From positions 18,182 through 58,170 of the forward strand of contig NZ_BNCG01000013.1 of assembly GCF_014656355.1 (NCBI RefSeq): a stretch of DNA of 39,989 bases, given 5' to 3'. This DNA is from Camelimonas fluminis. GTDB taxonomy: Bacteria; Pseudomonadota; Alphaproteobacteria; Rhizobiales; Beijerinckiaceae. Position numbers and translations under genes: made by a program. The notes under the pieces were generated by a model. It was given only the letters and a program-made list of their open reading frames with translations, did not search any database and was not told where the DNA came from. Positions 8,501 to 17,794 of the stretch are shown in pieces (position 1 is the stretch's first letter; each line of letters starts with the position of its first letter).

Positions 8501-11500
8501 TCAGGTTGTGGCCGGGGCTTCAGCCTTGCGACCGGCCGCTCCAAACAGGGCGTAGAGCGTCGGCAACGCCAGCAGCGTCAGCAGGGTGGCGCTGACCAGG
8601 CCGCCGATCACCACGGTGGCCAGCGGTTTCTGCACCTCGGCCCCCGTGCCCGTCGCCAGCGCCATGGGCAGGAACCCCAGCGAGGCGACCAGCGCCGTCA
8701 TCACCACTGGCCGGAAGCGGGTGATCGCCCCCTCCCACACCGCCTCGTGCACGGGCGCGCCCTCCTCCGCCAGCTGGCGGATGCGGCTGATCATCACCAG
8801 GCCATTCAGCACCGCGACGCCCGACAGGGCGATGAAACCCACGGCGGCGGACACCGAGAACGGCATGCCGCGCAGCCACAGGGCGATGACGCCGCCGGTG
8901 AGCGCGAAGGGCACGGCGCTGAACACCAGCAGGGCGTCGCGCGTCGAGCCCAACGCCTGGAACAGCAGGATGAAGATCAGCAGGAAGCAGGCCGGCGTGA
9001 CGATCATCAGCCGCTGGCGAGCCGCGGCCAGGTTCTCGAACTGACCGCCCCAGGCCAGCCACGCGCCGGAGGGCAAGGCGACATTGGCGGCGATCGCCAG
9101 GCGGGCGTCGTCCACCACCGAGGCGATGTCGCGACCGCGCACGTTGGCGGTGACGACGATGCGGCGCTTGCCATTTTCGCGGCTGATCTGGTTCGGGCCT
9201 TCTTCAACCGAGAGCCGCGCCACCTGACGTAGCGGCACGGAGCGCAGCCCGGTTGAGGCGCCGGAAGCTCCCGCTGGGGCCGGCGGACCGGCGGGCAAGG
9301 CCACCGGCAGGTTCTTCAGGGCCTCCAGATCCGCGCGCAGGGCGTCATCGAGCCGGATGACGATGTCGAAGCGCCGGTCGCCTTCGAAGATCTGGCCCAC
9401 GTGCTGGCCGCCGATGGCGGCGCCGATCACATCCTGAACCGCCGCCAGGCTCAGACCAAGCCGGCCGATCTCCTGCCGGTCGACGTCGATGTTGAGAAAT
9501 GGCAGACCAGAGACCTGCTCAACCTTCACGTCGACGGCGCCTGGAATAGCCCGCAGTTGCGCGGCGACCGCTTCGGCCGCCGGCGCCAGCCGGGCGAAAT
9601 CATCGCCAAACACCTTCACCGCCAGGTCGCCGCGCGTGCCCGCCAGCAACTCGTTGAACCGCATCTGGATCGGCTGGGTGAACTCCAGGTTGTTGCCCGG
9701 CGCCGTCTCGGCCGCGGCGCGGATCCTGGCGATCAGCGCCTCCTTGCCGAGTTTCGGATCCGGCCACTCCGCTTCCGGCTTCAGCATGATGAAGGTGTCG
9801 GAGACGTTCACAGGCATGGGGTCGGAGGCGACCTCCGCCGTGCCGGTCTTGGAGAACACCAGCGCCACTTCCGGCAGGGCGCTGATCTTGCGCTCCACCG
9901 ACAGTTGCATCGCCAGCGACTGGCTGAGCGACGTCGAGGAAATGCGCATGGCGTGCATGGCGAGGTTCTTTTCATCCAGTTGGGGGATGAACTCCTGCCC
10001 AAGACGCAGGAACATGCCGCCGGCCGCGGCCGCCAGCAGCACGCCGGCAACCAGGGCAAGCGCCGGGCGCCGCATGCTGGCGCCCAGGGCCGGCCGGTAC
10101 AGCGCCTTCAGCCAGCGCACCGCCGCGACGTCCTTCTCCAGCACCTTGCCGGAGATGACGATGGCGATCATCGCCGGAACGAAGGTGAGCGACAGCACGA
10201 AGGCGCTGGCCAGCGCCATCATCACCGTCAGCGCCATGGGGGTGAACATGCGCCCCTCAACGCCGGTGAACGACAGCATGGGCACGTAGACGAGGATGAT
10301 GATCGCCTGGCCGTAGACGGTCGGCCGGATCATCTCCTCCGCCGACTGGCGCACCACAGCGAGGCGCTCCTCCAGCCCCAGCCCGCGACCCAGCTCATGC
10401 TGGCGCAGGCCAAGCCGCCGCAGGGCGTTTTCGGTGATGATCACCGCGCCGTCGACGATGAGGCCGAAGTCGAGCGCGCCGAGGCTCATCAGATTGGCGC
10501 TGACGCCGGCGCGGACCATGCCGGTCATGGTCATCAGCATGGCTAGCGGAATCACCAGCGCCGTGATCACGGCGGCGCGGATGTTGCCGAGCATCAGGAA
10601 CAGCACGGCGATGACCAGCAGCGCCCCTTCCGTGAGGTTTTTGGCGACGGTGCGGATGGTGGCGTCCACCAGCGTGGTGCGGTCCAGCACCGGCTCCACC
10701 ACCACGCCTGGCGGCAACAATCTGGCGATCTCGCGCAATTTATCGCCGGCGGCGGCGGCCACGTCGCGACTGTTGCCGCCAATCAGCATCAGCGCCGTGC
10801 CGACCACCGCCTCGCGGCCGTCTTCCGAGGCGGCGCCGACCCGCAACTCCTGACCCGCGCCGACCGTCGCCACGTCGCGGATGCGCACCGGCACGCCGGC
10901 GCGGGTGGTCACGACCACGGCGCCAATGTCATCGATGCTGGTGAGCCGGCCGCTGGAGCGCACCACATAGCCCTCGCCGCCCCGCTCCACATAGCCGGCG
11001 CCCCGGTTCTGGTTGCTGGCGGCCAGCGCCGTGGCGATGTCGCCGAAGGACAGGCCAAGACCGGCCAGACGCGCCGGATCGGGCCGCACCTGATATTGCC
11101 TGACATGGCCGCCAATGGCGTCGACGCCGGCGACGCCGGGCACGGCGCGCATCTGCGGCCGGATCACCCAGTCCTGCAGGGCCCGCAGCCAGGCGGCGCG
11201 GTCCAGGTCGCTGGCCAGCCGCTCGCCCTCGGGGGTAAGAAAGCCGCCATCCGACTGCCACCCGGGCTTGCCGTCGGTTTCTGGCCGGCCGTCCGGCTCC
11301 TTCATGTGCAATGTCCACATGAAGATTTCGCCAAGGCCGGTGGTGACAGGCCCCATATGGACCTCGACGCCCGGCGGCAGGGAGCCGCGCGCCTCGCCGA
11401 GACGCTCATTGACCTGGGCGCGGGCGAAATACAGGTCGGTGGCGTCGCTGAACACGGCGGTGATCTGGGCGAAGGCGTTGCGGGACAGGGAGCGGGTGCT

Positions 11501-11740
11501 GACAAGGCCGGGAATGCCGGACAGGGCGGTTTCCAGTGGAAACGTCACCTGCCGCTCCACGTCTTCCGGCGACAGGGCCGTCGCGACGGCGTTGATCTGC
11601 ACCTGGTTGTTGGTGATGTCGGGGGTTGCGTCGATGGGCAGCTTCAGCGCCGACCAGGCGCCGAAAGCCGCGACCAGCAGCGTCAGCAACGCCACCAGCC
11701 AGCGGCGCTCCACCGAGAACGCGAGGATGCGTGCGATCAT
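8501..11740 (-). CDS. czcA: CzcA/CusA-family heavy-metal RND efflux pump
   Basis: A 1079-residue inner-membrane proton/metal antiporter of the HME-RND family. It starts MIARILAFSVERRWLV, then has the first transmembrane helix and LPIDATPDITNNQVQI, typical of CzcA, CnrA and CusA. The transmembrane-4 proton-relay motif DFGLIVDGAV is at 424-433. The second half repeats the fold with a large periplasmic loop and ends with helices around FALTGGVIALWL and FIALSGVAVLNGLVMI. The length is normal. It starts 11 bases after the end of the membrane-fusion gene, so the two form an operon. The DFG-x2-VDG motif suits divalent-metal (Zn/Co/Cd/Ni) pumps, but the metal cannot be assigned firmly. No CzcC-type outer-membrane factor is present nearby. 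Confidence 0.93.
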   Translation of the reverse strand: MIARILAFSVERRWLVALLTLLVAAFGAWSALKLPIDATPDITNNQVQINAVATALSPEDVERQVTFPLETALSGIPGLVSTRSLSRNAFAQITAVFSDATDLYFARAQVNERLGEARGSLPPGVEVHMGPVTTGLGEIFMWTLHMKEPDGRPETDGKPGWQSDGGFLTPEGERLASDLDRAAWLRALQDWVIRPQMRAVPGVAGVDAIGGHVRQYQVRPDPARLAGLGLSFGDIATALAASNQNRGAGYVERGGEGYVVRSSGRLTSIDDIGAVVVTTRAGVPVRIRDVATVGAGQELRVGAASEDGREAVVGTALMLIGGNSRDVAAAAGDKLREIARLLPPGVVVEPVLDRTTLVDATIRTVAKNLTEGALLVIAVLFLMLGNIRAAVITALVIPLAMLMTMTGMVRAGVSANLMSLGALDFGLIVDGAVIITENALRRLGLRQHELGRGLGLEERLAVVRQSAEEMIRPTVYGQAIIILVYVPMLSFTGVEGRMFTPMALTVMMALASAFVLSLTFVPAMIAIVISGKVLEKDVAAVRWLKALYRPALGASMRRPALALVAGVLLAAAAGGMFLRLGQEFIPQLDEKNLAMHAMRISSTSLSQSLAMQLSVERKISALPEVALVFSKTGTAEVASDPMPVNVSDTFIMLKPEAEWPDPKLGKEALIARIRAAAETAPGNNLEFTQPIQMRFNELLAGTRGDLAVKVFGDDFARLAPAAEAVAAQLRAIPGAVDVKVEQVSGLPFLNIDVDRQEIGRLGLSLAAVQDVIGAAIGGQHVGQIFEGDRRFDIVIRLDDALRADLEALKNLPVALPAGPPAPAGASGASTGLRSVPLRQVARLSVEEGPNQISRENGKRRIVVTANVRGRDIASVVDDARLAIAANVALPSGAWLAWGGQFENLAAARQRLMIVTPACFLLIFILLFQALGSTRDALLVFSAVPFALTGGVIALWLRGMPFSVSAAVGFIALSGVAVLNGLVMISRIRQLAEEGAPVHEAVWEGAITRFRPVVMTALVASLGFLPMALATGTGAEVQKPLATVVIGGLVSATLLTLLALPTLYALFGAAGRKAEAPATT

Positions 11741-11751
11741 GGCGTCCTCCC

Positions 11752-13047
11752 TCAGTGAGCGTGTTCGGCTTCGGCCTTGCCGAGTTCGGCCTTCAGCAGG
11801 AAGGCGTTGCGCGTCGCGACCCGCTCGCCGGCGGTCAGTCCCGACGTCACGGCGACATGGACGCCGTCGTCGCGCCCCAGGGAGACATTCCTGATGCGAA
11901 ACCCTTCGGGAGCCTGGACGAACACCGCCGGACGACCGTTGATGGTTTGCGCGGCGGCGCGCGGGATGCGCAGTCCCACGGGTTCCTCGCCGATCGTGAC
12001 CCGGGCGGTGACGAAACCGCCGGGACGCCAGCGCAGCCCGTCGTTGTCCAGTTCGGCGATAACGCGGGCGGAGCGGGTGTCCGGGGTCAGCATGGGGCTG
12101 ACGAAAATCACCCGTCCCTTCGTCGCCGCGCCGTCCTGGGCGGCGACCCTCACCTCCTGCCCTTCATGGATGCGGGACAGTTCATCGGCCGGGATCGCCA
12201 GATCGATCCAGACCTTTGACAGATCGGCGATAACGTACAGCTCCTTCTCCTGGCCCTCGCCGCCGACCGGAGCGCCCAGATCAACGCGCCGCTCGACCAC
12301 GCGACCGCGGATCGACGAGCGCAGGGGATAGCGCTGGAATGACTGGGCCGCGCCAGGGCCGGCGTTACGCGACGCCGCCACGTCGCCGGGCGACAGACCC
12401 AGGGCCGTGAGCTTTTGGGCCGCCAGTTCAACGCGCAGCTCCACTTCGCGCAACGTGTTGCGGGCGCGCAGATATTGCTGCTCGGCGGACACGCGCCGGT
12501 TCCACAGCTCCTGTTCGCGGGCGAACAGGGTCTTTTGCAGCTCCAGATTGGTCAGCGCGGCGAAATATTCGCTGCGCGCCTCGGCGACCTCGCGACTGTC
12601 GAGCTCGGCGACGATCTCGCCCTTTTCCACCGCGTCGCCCAGCCGCTTGTTCAGCACGGCGACCGTGCCGACGACCCGCGCGGCGATGCGGGCGATGCGG
12701 TCGCTGTCAGGAGCGATCACGCCTGGGGCGCTCAGCGACATGCTCAGAACGCCAGGACCCGCGACGGCGACGTCAACGCCATGCGACGCCGCCTGTTCCG
12801 GGGTCATGTGCACCAGCCCCTCATCGTCATGATCGTGACCGGCCGCCTGTTTGTCGCCGGCTGCCTGTTTGTCACTGGCCTTTTGACTTTTGTCCGCTCC
12901 GTGCTTTCCGGCTGGCCCATGGTCATGGCCAGGGCCCGCCCAGGCGAACGTGGTCCGTGCGGCCTGCGGCAGGATGTGGGGGGAAATGAGCGCAAGCGCC
13001 CCGGCCGCGAGAACGGCGCCTGGCGCAAACAAGAAACGGGGTTTCAT
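11752..13047 (-). CDS. czcB: CzcB-family membrane fusion (periplasmic adaptor) protein
   Basis: A 431-residue adaptor that links the RND pump to an outer-membrane channel. The chosen ATG (13047) begins MKPRFLFAPGAVLAAGALAL, a clean signal or anchor segment; a longer frame to 13158 lacks such features and runs toward a dispersed repeat. A His/Lys/Asp-rich stretch with GHDHGPAGKHG and AGHDHDDEG follows at about residues 38-75 and is likely to bind metal. Then come the lipoyl/beta-barrel segments (IARIAARVVGTVAVLNKRLG, GEIVAELDSREV), a coiled-coil hairpin and the barrel domain ending in RIPRAAAQTINGRPAVFVQ. The last residues are again histidine-containing (AEHAH). It is upstream of and co-transcribed with the RND gene. 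Confidence 0.92.
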   Translation of the reverse strand: MKPRFLFAPGAVLAAGALALISPHILPQAARTTFAWAGPGHDHGPAGKHGADKSQKASDKQAAGDKQAAGHDHDDEGLVHMTPEQAASHGVDVAVAGPGVLSMSLSAPGVIAPDSDRIARIAARVVGTVAVLNKRLGDAVEKGEIVAELDSREVAEARSEYFAALTNLELQKTLFAREQELWNRRVSAEQQYLRARNTLREVELRVELAAQKLTALGLSPGDVAASRNAGPGAAQSFQRYPLRSSIRGRVVERRVDLGAPVGGEGQEKELYVIADLSKVWIDLAIPADELSRIHEGQEVRVAAQDGAATKGRVIFVSPMLTPDTRSARVIAELDNDGLRWRPGGFVTARVTIGEEPVGLRIPRAAAQTINGRPAVFVQAPEGFRIRNVSLGRDDGVHVAVTSGLTAGERVATRNAFLLKAELGKAEAEHAH

Positions 13048-13383
13048 CCGAAAATTCCTGACGGCCGGCGATGCGCGCGGCCTGGGACGCCTTCCGCTCA
13101 AACGAGCCGGAACTTGCCCTGTCGTCCTGAAGCGAAGCGATTTCCACGCGCGAAGCATCTCTGCCTGCTGGAAAAACGCCCTGGAAGCGCGCGGCGCAAA
13201 GCAAGCGGCCTGAGCAAACCCCGTTCACACATTGAATCGGAATTTTGCTACAACGCTTTGATCTGGATAATTTTTCTCGCGAGAATGCGGCTTTCGCCCT
13301 GCTCGAAAATGCATCAGACCACGCGCGACAGTGCGTGCGCCCGTTTCACTCACGGAAACGCACGCAGCGATCTGCCCAGACGC
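13048..13383. other. Gap upstream of czcB
   Basis: It contains a copy of the dispersed repeat (13212-13312) flanked by sequence without recognisable genes. A czc promoter may lie here; no MerR- or Zur-type operator was recognised. Confidence 0.4.
13212..13312 (-). repeat. Dispersed intergenic repeat of Rhizobiales type
   Basis: On the minus strand it reads GCATTTTCGAGCAGGGCGAA, then GAGAAAAATTATCCAGATCA and CAAAATTCCGATTCAA, ending GAACGGGGTTTGC. This is the general pattern of the mosaic repeats scattered in Rhizobiales genomes, and it is partly shared with 22213-22320. Confidence 0.55.
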
Positions 13384-13971
13384 TCAGACGCGGGGTGGAC
13401 GCAGCGGCGGAGCCGGGCTGCGGGGAGGCAGGACATCGCTGTCGCCGACGCGCCATGTCAGATGGCGCACGGATGTCGGGGCGATGCTCCGGAATGACTG
13501 CGCCGGCGCCACATGGCTATGGCAGCAATGGTGCGCCCCATGCAGGTCGGGACTGTTTACGTCAGGGCTGGCGCGATCATGGTCCAGGAGATCGTGGTCC
13601 AGGTGATCATGGTCCAGGCGATCATGGCCGGATTGAGCGACGTTCAGGCGCTCAGGTCCGCAGCTTTCCATGTCGAGGAGCATGCCTGAAACGGCGGGGT
13701 CACCGCCCTGGGCGTCAAGCGCGGCGGCCGGCGTGATGATGAGCGCCAGGCAGACGACGCCAGTCAGCAGGGCGAAGGCGGCGCCCCGCGCGGCCGCGCC
13801 GATCTTTTTCAGGGCGCTTTCCAGCAAAGTGGTCGCCGTCCTGCAAAAGGCAAGCGCACCAACCCAACGCGAAAGGACAGCCAGCTGCGTCAGCGCCCCG
13901 TTCCTGGGGTGCGCCGCAGCGCCGCGCACATGCGCGGCTCGCCACCGTGGGCCGCCTGTCGCTAACGTCAT
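13384..13971 (-). CDS. Hypothetical His/Asp/Cys-rich protein next to czcBA
   Basis: A 195-residue protein from the ATG at 13971; a longer in-frame start exists at 14112 but adds residues without features. A hydrophobic, signal-like segment (AAFALLTGVVCLALIITPAA) spans about 82-101. It is followed by an imperfect tandem run of His-Asp pairs (HDRLDHDHLDHDLLDHDR) and then a His/Cys cluster, GAHHCCHSHVAP. The C-terminus is proline-rich, RSPAPPLRPPRV. Small exported proteins with such His/Cys clusters often precede czc/cnr efflux genes. The likely role is periplasmic metal binding or sensing. It is transcribed toward czcB, 336 bases away. The His-Asp run corresponds to a DNA-level tandem repeat (about 13570-13630). 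The start and true extent are uncertain. Confidence 0.6.
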   Translation of the reverse strand: MTLATGGPRWRAAHVRGAAAHPRNGALTQLAVLSRWVGALAFCRTATTLLESALKKIGAAARGAAFALLTGVVCLALIITPAAALDAQGGDPAVSGMLLDMESCGPERLNVAQSGHDRLDHDHLDHDLLDHDRASPDVNSPDLHGAHHCCHSHVAPAQSFRSIAPTSVRHLTWRVGDSDVLPPRSPAPPLRPPRV

Positions 13972-14216
13972 CACCCCGCCAATATGCCTGATCCGCCGCT
14001 GGAAACAAAACCCGACCACGGTGAAAATCCGCTTTCGCCCCGCGACATGGCGCTGCATTGCGATGTGCGCCATATGTGCGGGGCGCGCCAGGCGCGGCCA
14101 AATTTTACCCAAATCCTGCGGGAGGTTGCTGTGCGCCCGCCCAGGCGCCGACGCGTTTGGCCTGTGGCGCGGCGCAGCTTCGCGGCTCCTGCTGGCGGAG
14201 CATTCCGGGAGACATC

Positions 14217-16016
14217 ATGACGACGCTGCTGATCATCGCTTTCCTCGGCGGCGTGCTGACAATCGTCAGCCCCTGCATCCTGCCGATTCTCCCCTTCGTG
14301 TTCGCCCGCGCCGGGCAACCTTTCCTGCGCAGCACATTGCCCATGCTCGCGGGCATGGCCATCACCTTCGCCGCCGTCGCGTCGCTGGCGGCGATTGGCG
14401 GCGCCTGGGCGGTGCGGGCCAATGAATATGGCCGCATCGTCGCCATGGCGCTGCTGGCGGCCTTTGGCCTCAGCCTGCTGTCGCCGCGCCTCGCCGCTTT
14501 TGCGACGCGCCCCGTGGTGCGGCTGGGCGAGCGTCTGCTCAACAGGTCTGGCGCTGGCGGCGGATCGGGCGTCGCCGGTTCTCTGGCGCTGGGCGTCGCC
14601 ACCGGCCTGCTCTGGGCCCCGTGCGCCGGGCCGATCCTCGGCCTGTTGTTGACGGGCGCCGCGCTGAACGGAGCCAACGTCAGCACAACCTTGCTGCTGT
14701 TGGCCTATGCGGCTGGCGCCGCCACGTCCATCGCCCTGGCCCTGCTGGCCGGCGGCCGGATTTTCGACCGGCTGAAGCGCTCCCCCGCTGTCACCGAACG
14801 GGTCCGCCAGGGGCTGGGCGTTGCGGTGCTGGCGGGCGTCGCCGCCATTGCCCTCGGCCTCGACACAGGCCTGCTGTCGCGCCTGTCCTATACCAGCACG
14901 GCCACGCTGGAGCAGGCGGTGGTGGACCGCATCCGCTCCAGGCCACCGGATAGCGTCGTGCGCACCACCTATCCGGACCGGAACGCCAGCAAAACCGCCG
15001 CGACAACCGCGCCTGGCGCTGCCAGTCCCTTCAGGAGCTCCCTGCCCGACCTGGGGCCAGCTCCCACCATTGCCGGCGCCACCGACTGGCTGAACGCGCC
15101 GCCGCTGACCAGCGAGCAGTTGCGCGGCAAGGTCGTGCTGGTGGATTTCTGGACCTATTCCTGCATCAACTGCATCCGCACCATGCCCTACCTCCGGGCC
15201 TGGGCGGCGAAATACCGCGATCAGGGTCTGGTGGTGCTGGGCGTGCATACGCCGGAATTCGCCTTTGAGAAGAACCTGGCCAATGTCCGCAAGGCGATTG
15301 GTGATTTCGGCGTCGTCTATCCGGTTGCGGTGGACAATGATTACGCCATCTGGCGAGCGTTCTCGAACGAGTACTGGCCGGCCCACTATCTGATCGACGC
15401 CAGTGGGCGCATCCGCTACCGGCATTTTGGCGAAGGGCAGTACGCCGAGACCGAACAGGCCATCCAGAACCTGCTGCGCGAGGCCGGCGCCAGCGGCGTC
15501 GCCATGGCGGCGGGCGCGCCGGCGGCGCCTGCCGGCGCCGGGGCGGAGGCGGCGCCGGACGTCGGCAACCTGCGCTCCCACGAAACCTATCTCGGCTACA
15601 AGCGGGCGGAGAATTTCGCCTCGGCAGGCGGGCTCACGGCGGACGCTTCCCGCCTCTACGAAGCGCCTCAGCCGGAAACCAACCAGTGGGGGCTCGCGGG
15701 CGCATGGACCGTCGGGCCCGAGCACGCCCGGCTCGACGCCAGCGGCGGCGCCATCAGCTACCGCTTCAACGCCCGTGATCTCCATCTGGTTCTGGGGCCT
15801 GGGCCAGCCGGCAAACCGGTGCGCTTCGTGGTGACCATCGACGGCAAGGCGCCCGGCGACAGCCATGGCGTCGACATCGACGCCGCCGGCGCCGGAACGG
15901 TGACGGAAAACCGGCTTTACCAGCTGGTGCGCCAGAAAGGCCAAGTGACGCCGCGCACCTTCGAGATCCGCTTTCTCGACCCCGGCGTGGAGGCCTACGC
16001 CTTCACCTTCGGGTAG
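14217..16016 (+). CDS. dipZ: DipZ-like protein: CcdA/DsbD membrane domain fused to thioredoxin domain
   Basis: A 599-residue thiol-disulfide protein. Residues 1-240 are a CcdA-type electron-transfer membrane domain: C20 in VSPCILPILPF and C136 in LLWAPCAGPILG are the paired cysteines, with about six helices. Residues about 290-430 are a TlpA-like thioredoxin domain with the redox motif SCINC (C316, C319) after LVDFWTY. The C-terminal 150 residues (from about ETYLGYKRAENF) form a beta-rich domain as in mycobacterial DipZ. It probably carries reducing power from the cytoplasm to the periplasm for cytochrome c maturation or thiol repair. The ATG at 14217 has GGGAG just upstream and begins the first helix; the frame extends upstream without homology. 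It is divergent from the His-rich czc gene. The opposite strand has a 657-codon shadow frame. Confidence 0.92.
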   Translation: MTTLLIIAFLGGVLTIVSPCILPILPFVFARAGQPFLRSTLPMLAGMAITFAAVASLAAIGGAWAVRANEYGRIVAMALLAAFGLSLLSPRLAAFATRPVVRLGERLLNRSGAGGGSGVAGSLALGVATGLLWAPCAGPILGLLLTGAALNGANVSTTLLLLAYAAGAATSIALALLAGGRIFDRLKRSPAVTERVRQGLGVAVLAGVAAIALGLDTGLLSRLSYTSTATLEQAVVDRIRSRPPDSVVRTTYPDRNASKTAATTAPGAASPFRSSLPDLGPAPTIAGATDWLNAPPLTSEQLRGKVVLVDFWTYSCINCIRTMPYLRAWAAKYRDQGLVVLGVHTPEFAFEKNLANVRKAIGDFGVVYPVAVDNDYAIWRAFSNEYWPAHYLIDASGRIRYRHFGEGQYAETEQAIQNLLREAGASGVAMAAGAPAAPAGAGAEAAPDVGNLRSHETYLGYKRAENFASAGGLTADASRLYEAPQPETNQWGLAGAWTVGPEHARLDASGGAISYRFNARDLHLVLGPGPAGKPVRFVVTIDGKAPGDSHGVDIDAAGAGTVTENRLYQLVRQKGQVTPRTFEIRFLDPGVEAYAFTFG

Positions 16017-16094
16017 AGCCTCCGCCAGCCAGGGCCTCCACCCGTGCGGGCGACCCGCGCCGGGCGCGTCAACGTCTGAGAGGCAGGCGCGCGA

Positions 16095-16865
16095 CTACTC
16101 CCCCCGACCGGGGACGCATCCGTTGGAAAACAGGATGAAGCGGCGGCCATCGCGCTCAAACAGCTTGGTGATGTAGCCGGTGCGTCCATCAAGCTGGACG
16201 CGACACCATTGCGATCCGTCGGGCTGGCGCAGGCAAGCATCGGTCTGCAGGCAGGCGTTGACCGGAGCCTGGCCGATCAGCGCGGCGGAAAATGACGGCG
16301 CAACCCGAACATTGGCCGGCGAGACGATCCGCAAGCTGGTCTGCTGTCCCGGAGCCAACGCCGGCGCCGTCAGATCGTGCGCCCCGGCGCAACGCGATGA
16401 CTGGCCATAGTAGACGGCGCAGCCGGGGCGCGGCGCCGCGACCTCTGCTCGCCCCACCCCCTCGTACAACCTGAGCGGCCGCCCCGAAGCCATGCGGCCG
16501 GACAATGCCTCGCCCCGGTCGCGCAGCGCCGCCAGCGTCGCGCCGGAAATATCGACGAGCACCAGCTCCCGCCCGCGGCCCCGCCAGCGGGACAGGCTCA
16601 TCAAATCTCCCGTGCAGCCGCGCGCGGAGGCCATGAACCCACCCATGATGCTGCCCGTGGCGGACAGCTCCACGATGCAGCGCTGTGGCCGGCCAAAATC
16701 ATCGACCATTTCAGCCTGCCAGACGCCAGAAAAGCCCTGGGCCTGCGCCATGGCCGCCGGACTTGCGACGAGCAGCGTCAGGCTGGCGGCAAGCGCCGGC
16801 CACAGGCGAAGCCAACTCTGCGACGCCAGGGAAAAAAACGCGGAGATACGCCGGAACGCTCGCAT
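16095..16865 (-). CDS. Secreted protein with AprI/Inh-like and SH3b-like domains
   Basis: A 256-residue exported protein. A signal segment (LWPALAASLTLLVASPAAMA) ends near residue 40. Residues about 44-120 resemble the protease-inhibitor AprI/Inh barrel: GVWQAEMVDDFGRPQRCIVEL with a second cysteine in SARGCTGDLMSL. Residues about 170-245 look like a bacterial SH3 domain: RIVSPANVRVAPSFSAALIG and WCRVQLDGRTGYITKLF. The combination suggests a periplasmic or surface protein that binds a protease or peptidoglycan. Both domain calls rest on pattern recognition and the first is weaker. It lies tail-to-tail with the dipZ gene, and the isochorismatase gene ends 69 bases upstream on the same strand. 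Confidence 0.7.
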   Translation of the reverse strand: MRAFRRISAFFSLASQSWLRLWPALAASLTLLVASPAAMAQAQGFSGVWQAEMVDDFGRPQRCIVELSATGSIMGGFMASARGCTGDLMSLSRWRGRGRELVLVDISGATLAALRDRGEALSGRMASGRPLRLYEGVGRAEVAAPRPGCAVYYGQSSRCAGAHDLTAPALAPGQQTSLRIVSPANVRVAPSFSAALIGQAPVNACLQTDACLRQPDGSQWCRVQLDGRTGYITKLFERDGRRFILFSNGCVPGRGE

Positions 16866-16934
16866 GGGGACACCACAGCCGGAAGGATATATTCTTCGTT
16901 AGCATAGCCTTCCTGGTTAGCGCGAGGGGCGGCG

Positions 16935-17546
16935 TTATCGCCGCCAGGCCGCCAGAACGTCGGCGATCAGGCAGACCTCAAGCTGTTCGGAAAAGCGCCT
17001 GGCGAACATTCGCAACATGGCGTCGTGGGTCTCGTCGGAGAAGCTGCAGACGCCATCGGCGACGAGGACGACCCGGTAGCCCCTGTCGATGGCCCCGATC
17101 ACTGTCGCCATGACGCAGATATCTGTCTCGCCGCCAGAGATGATCAGCGTGTCGCCGCCGCTGTCGCGCAGCAACACATCCAGCCCGCCTTCCAGCCATG
17201 GCGAATACACATGTTTGTCCACCACCCTGGCCGGCGGAGCGAAACGGCGCAGCGCCGGCGTCAGGTCGATGGCTTCGGCGCCCGTTTCCTCCAGCGTGAC
17301 GGCCGCCCAGCGCTGGTAATAGCGCGCCCATGCGCCGCGACCCTCGCCCGGCCTCCGGGCAGGAATGAAACGGGTGAAGATGGTCCGCTCCGGGCAGCGG
17401 CCGCTCAGTTCCTCCACCCCCGGCAAGATGCGCTCAAACCACGGCAGCGCCCACGGGTAGCCCGCGCTGAACAGCGTCTGCATGTCGACGCAGACATGGA
17501 CGCTCTCCGGCGCCAGAGGGCCAAATTTCAGACCTGTCTGCTCCAT
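16935..17546 (-). CDS. Isochorismatase-family cysteine hydrolase
   Basis: A 203-residue protein of the cysteine-hydrolase (isochorismatase/nicotinamidase) fold. The catalytic triad is visible: D21 in VHVCVDMQ, K111 in VVDKHVYS and C144 in SGGETDICVMATV, the last two preceded by the conserved cis-peptide region. Members hydrolyse isochorismate, nicotinamide, carbamates or ureides; the family cannot be narrowed here. The sequence after residue 150 (AIDRGYRVVLVADGVCSFSD, then ETHD) is typical of the superfamily. It is divergent from the FAD oxidoreductase gene. No partner gene shows its substrate. Confidence 0.9.
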   Translation of the reverse strand: MEQTGLKFGPLAPESVHVCVDMQTLFSAGYPWALPWFERILPGVEELSGRCPERTIFTRFIPARRPGEGRGAWARYYQRWAAVTLEETGAEAIDLTPALRRFAPPARVVDKHVYSPWLEGGLDVLLRDSGGDTLIISGGETDICVMATVIGAIDRGYRVVLVADGVCSFSDETHDAMLRMFARRFSEQLEVCLIADVLAAWRR

Positions 17547-17794
17547 GCGTCGCTCCCGCGCTGTTGCCGTCCAGTTGGGGAATGCCTGGCGAACCGGGAG
17601 GTTCCAGACGGAACCGCGCCGGCCCCGGCGCGTTGGAGATCAGGCGCGCCCTGCGCCCCGGGGCTGTTTCAGCAGGGTATTCTCGCAGACTGCCCTCACT
17701 GGCGATCCCGAACGGAAACCGGCCAGTCTGGAAAAGGCGCATGATCCGGCGCCGTCAACCGTTCAGGCCGGATCACGCCGAGGCGGAGAGGTTG

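Noticed and set aside
13245-13736. 163-codon plus-strand frame over the His-rich gene
   Set aside because: Its Gly-Asp-His-Gly-Pro repeats are the antisense of the His-Asp run; the first part is repeat DNA.
13805-13835. Possible copy of the dispersed repeat (GGGCGCTTTCCAGCAA)
   Set aside because: Short match inside the coding sequence of the signal-like segment; not enough flanking similarity.
13971-15944. 657-codon minus-strand frame over the dipZ gene
   Set aside because: Antisense shadow; the plus strand carries paired cysteines and thioredoxin motifs.
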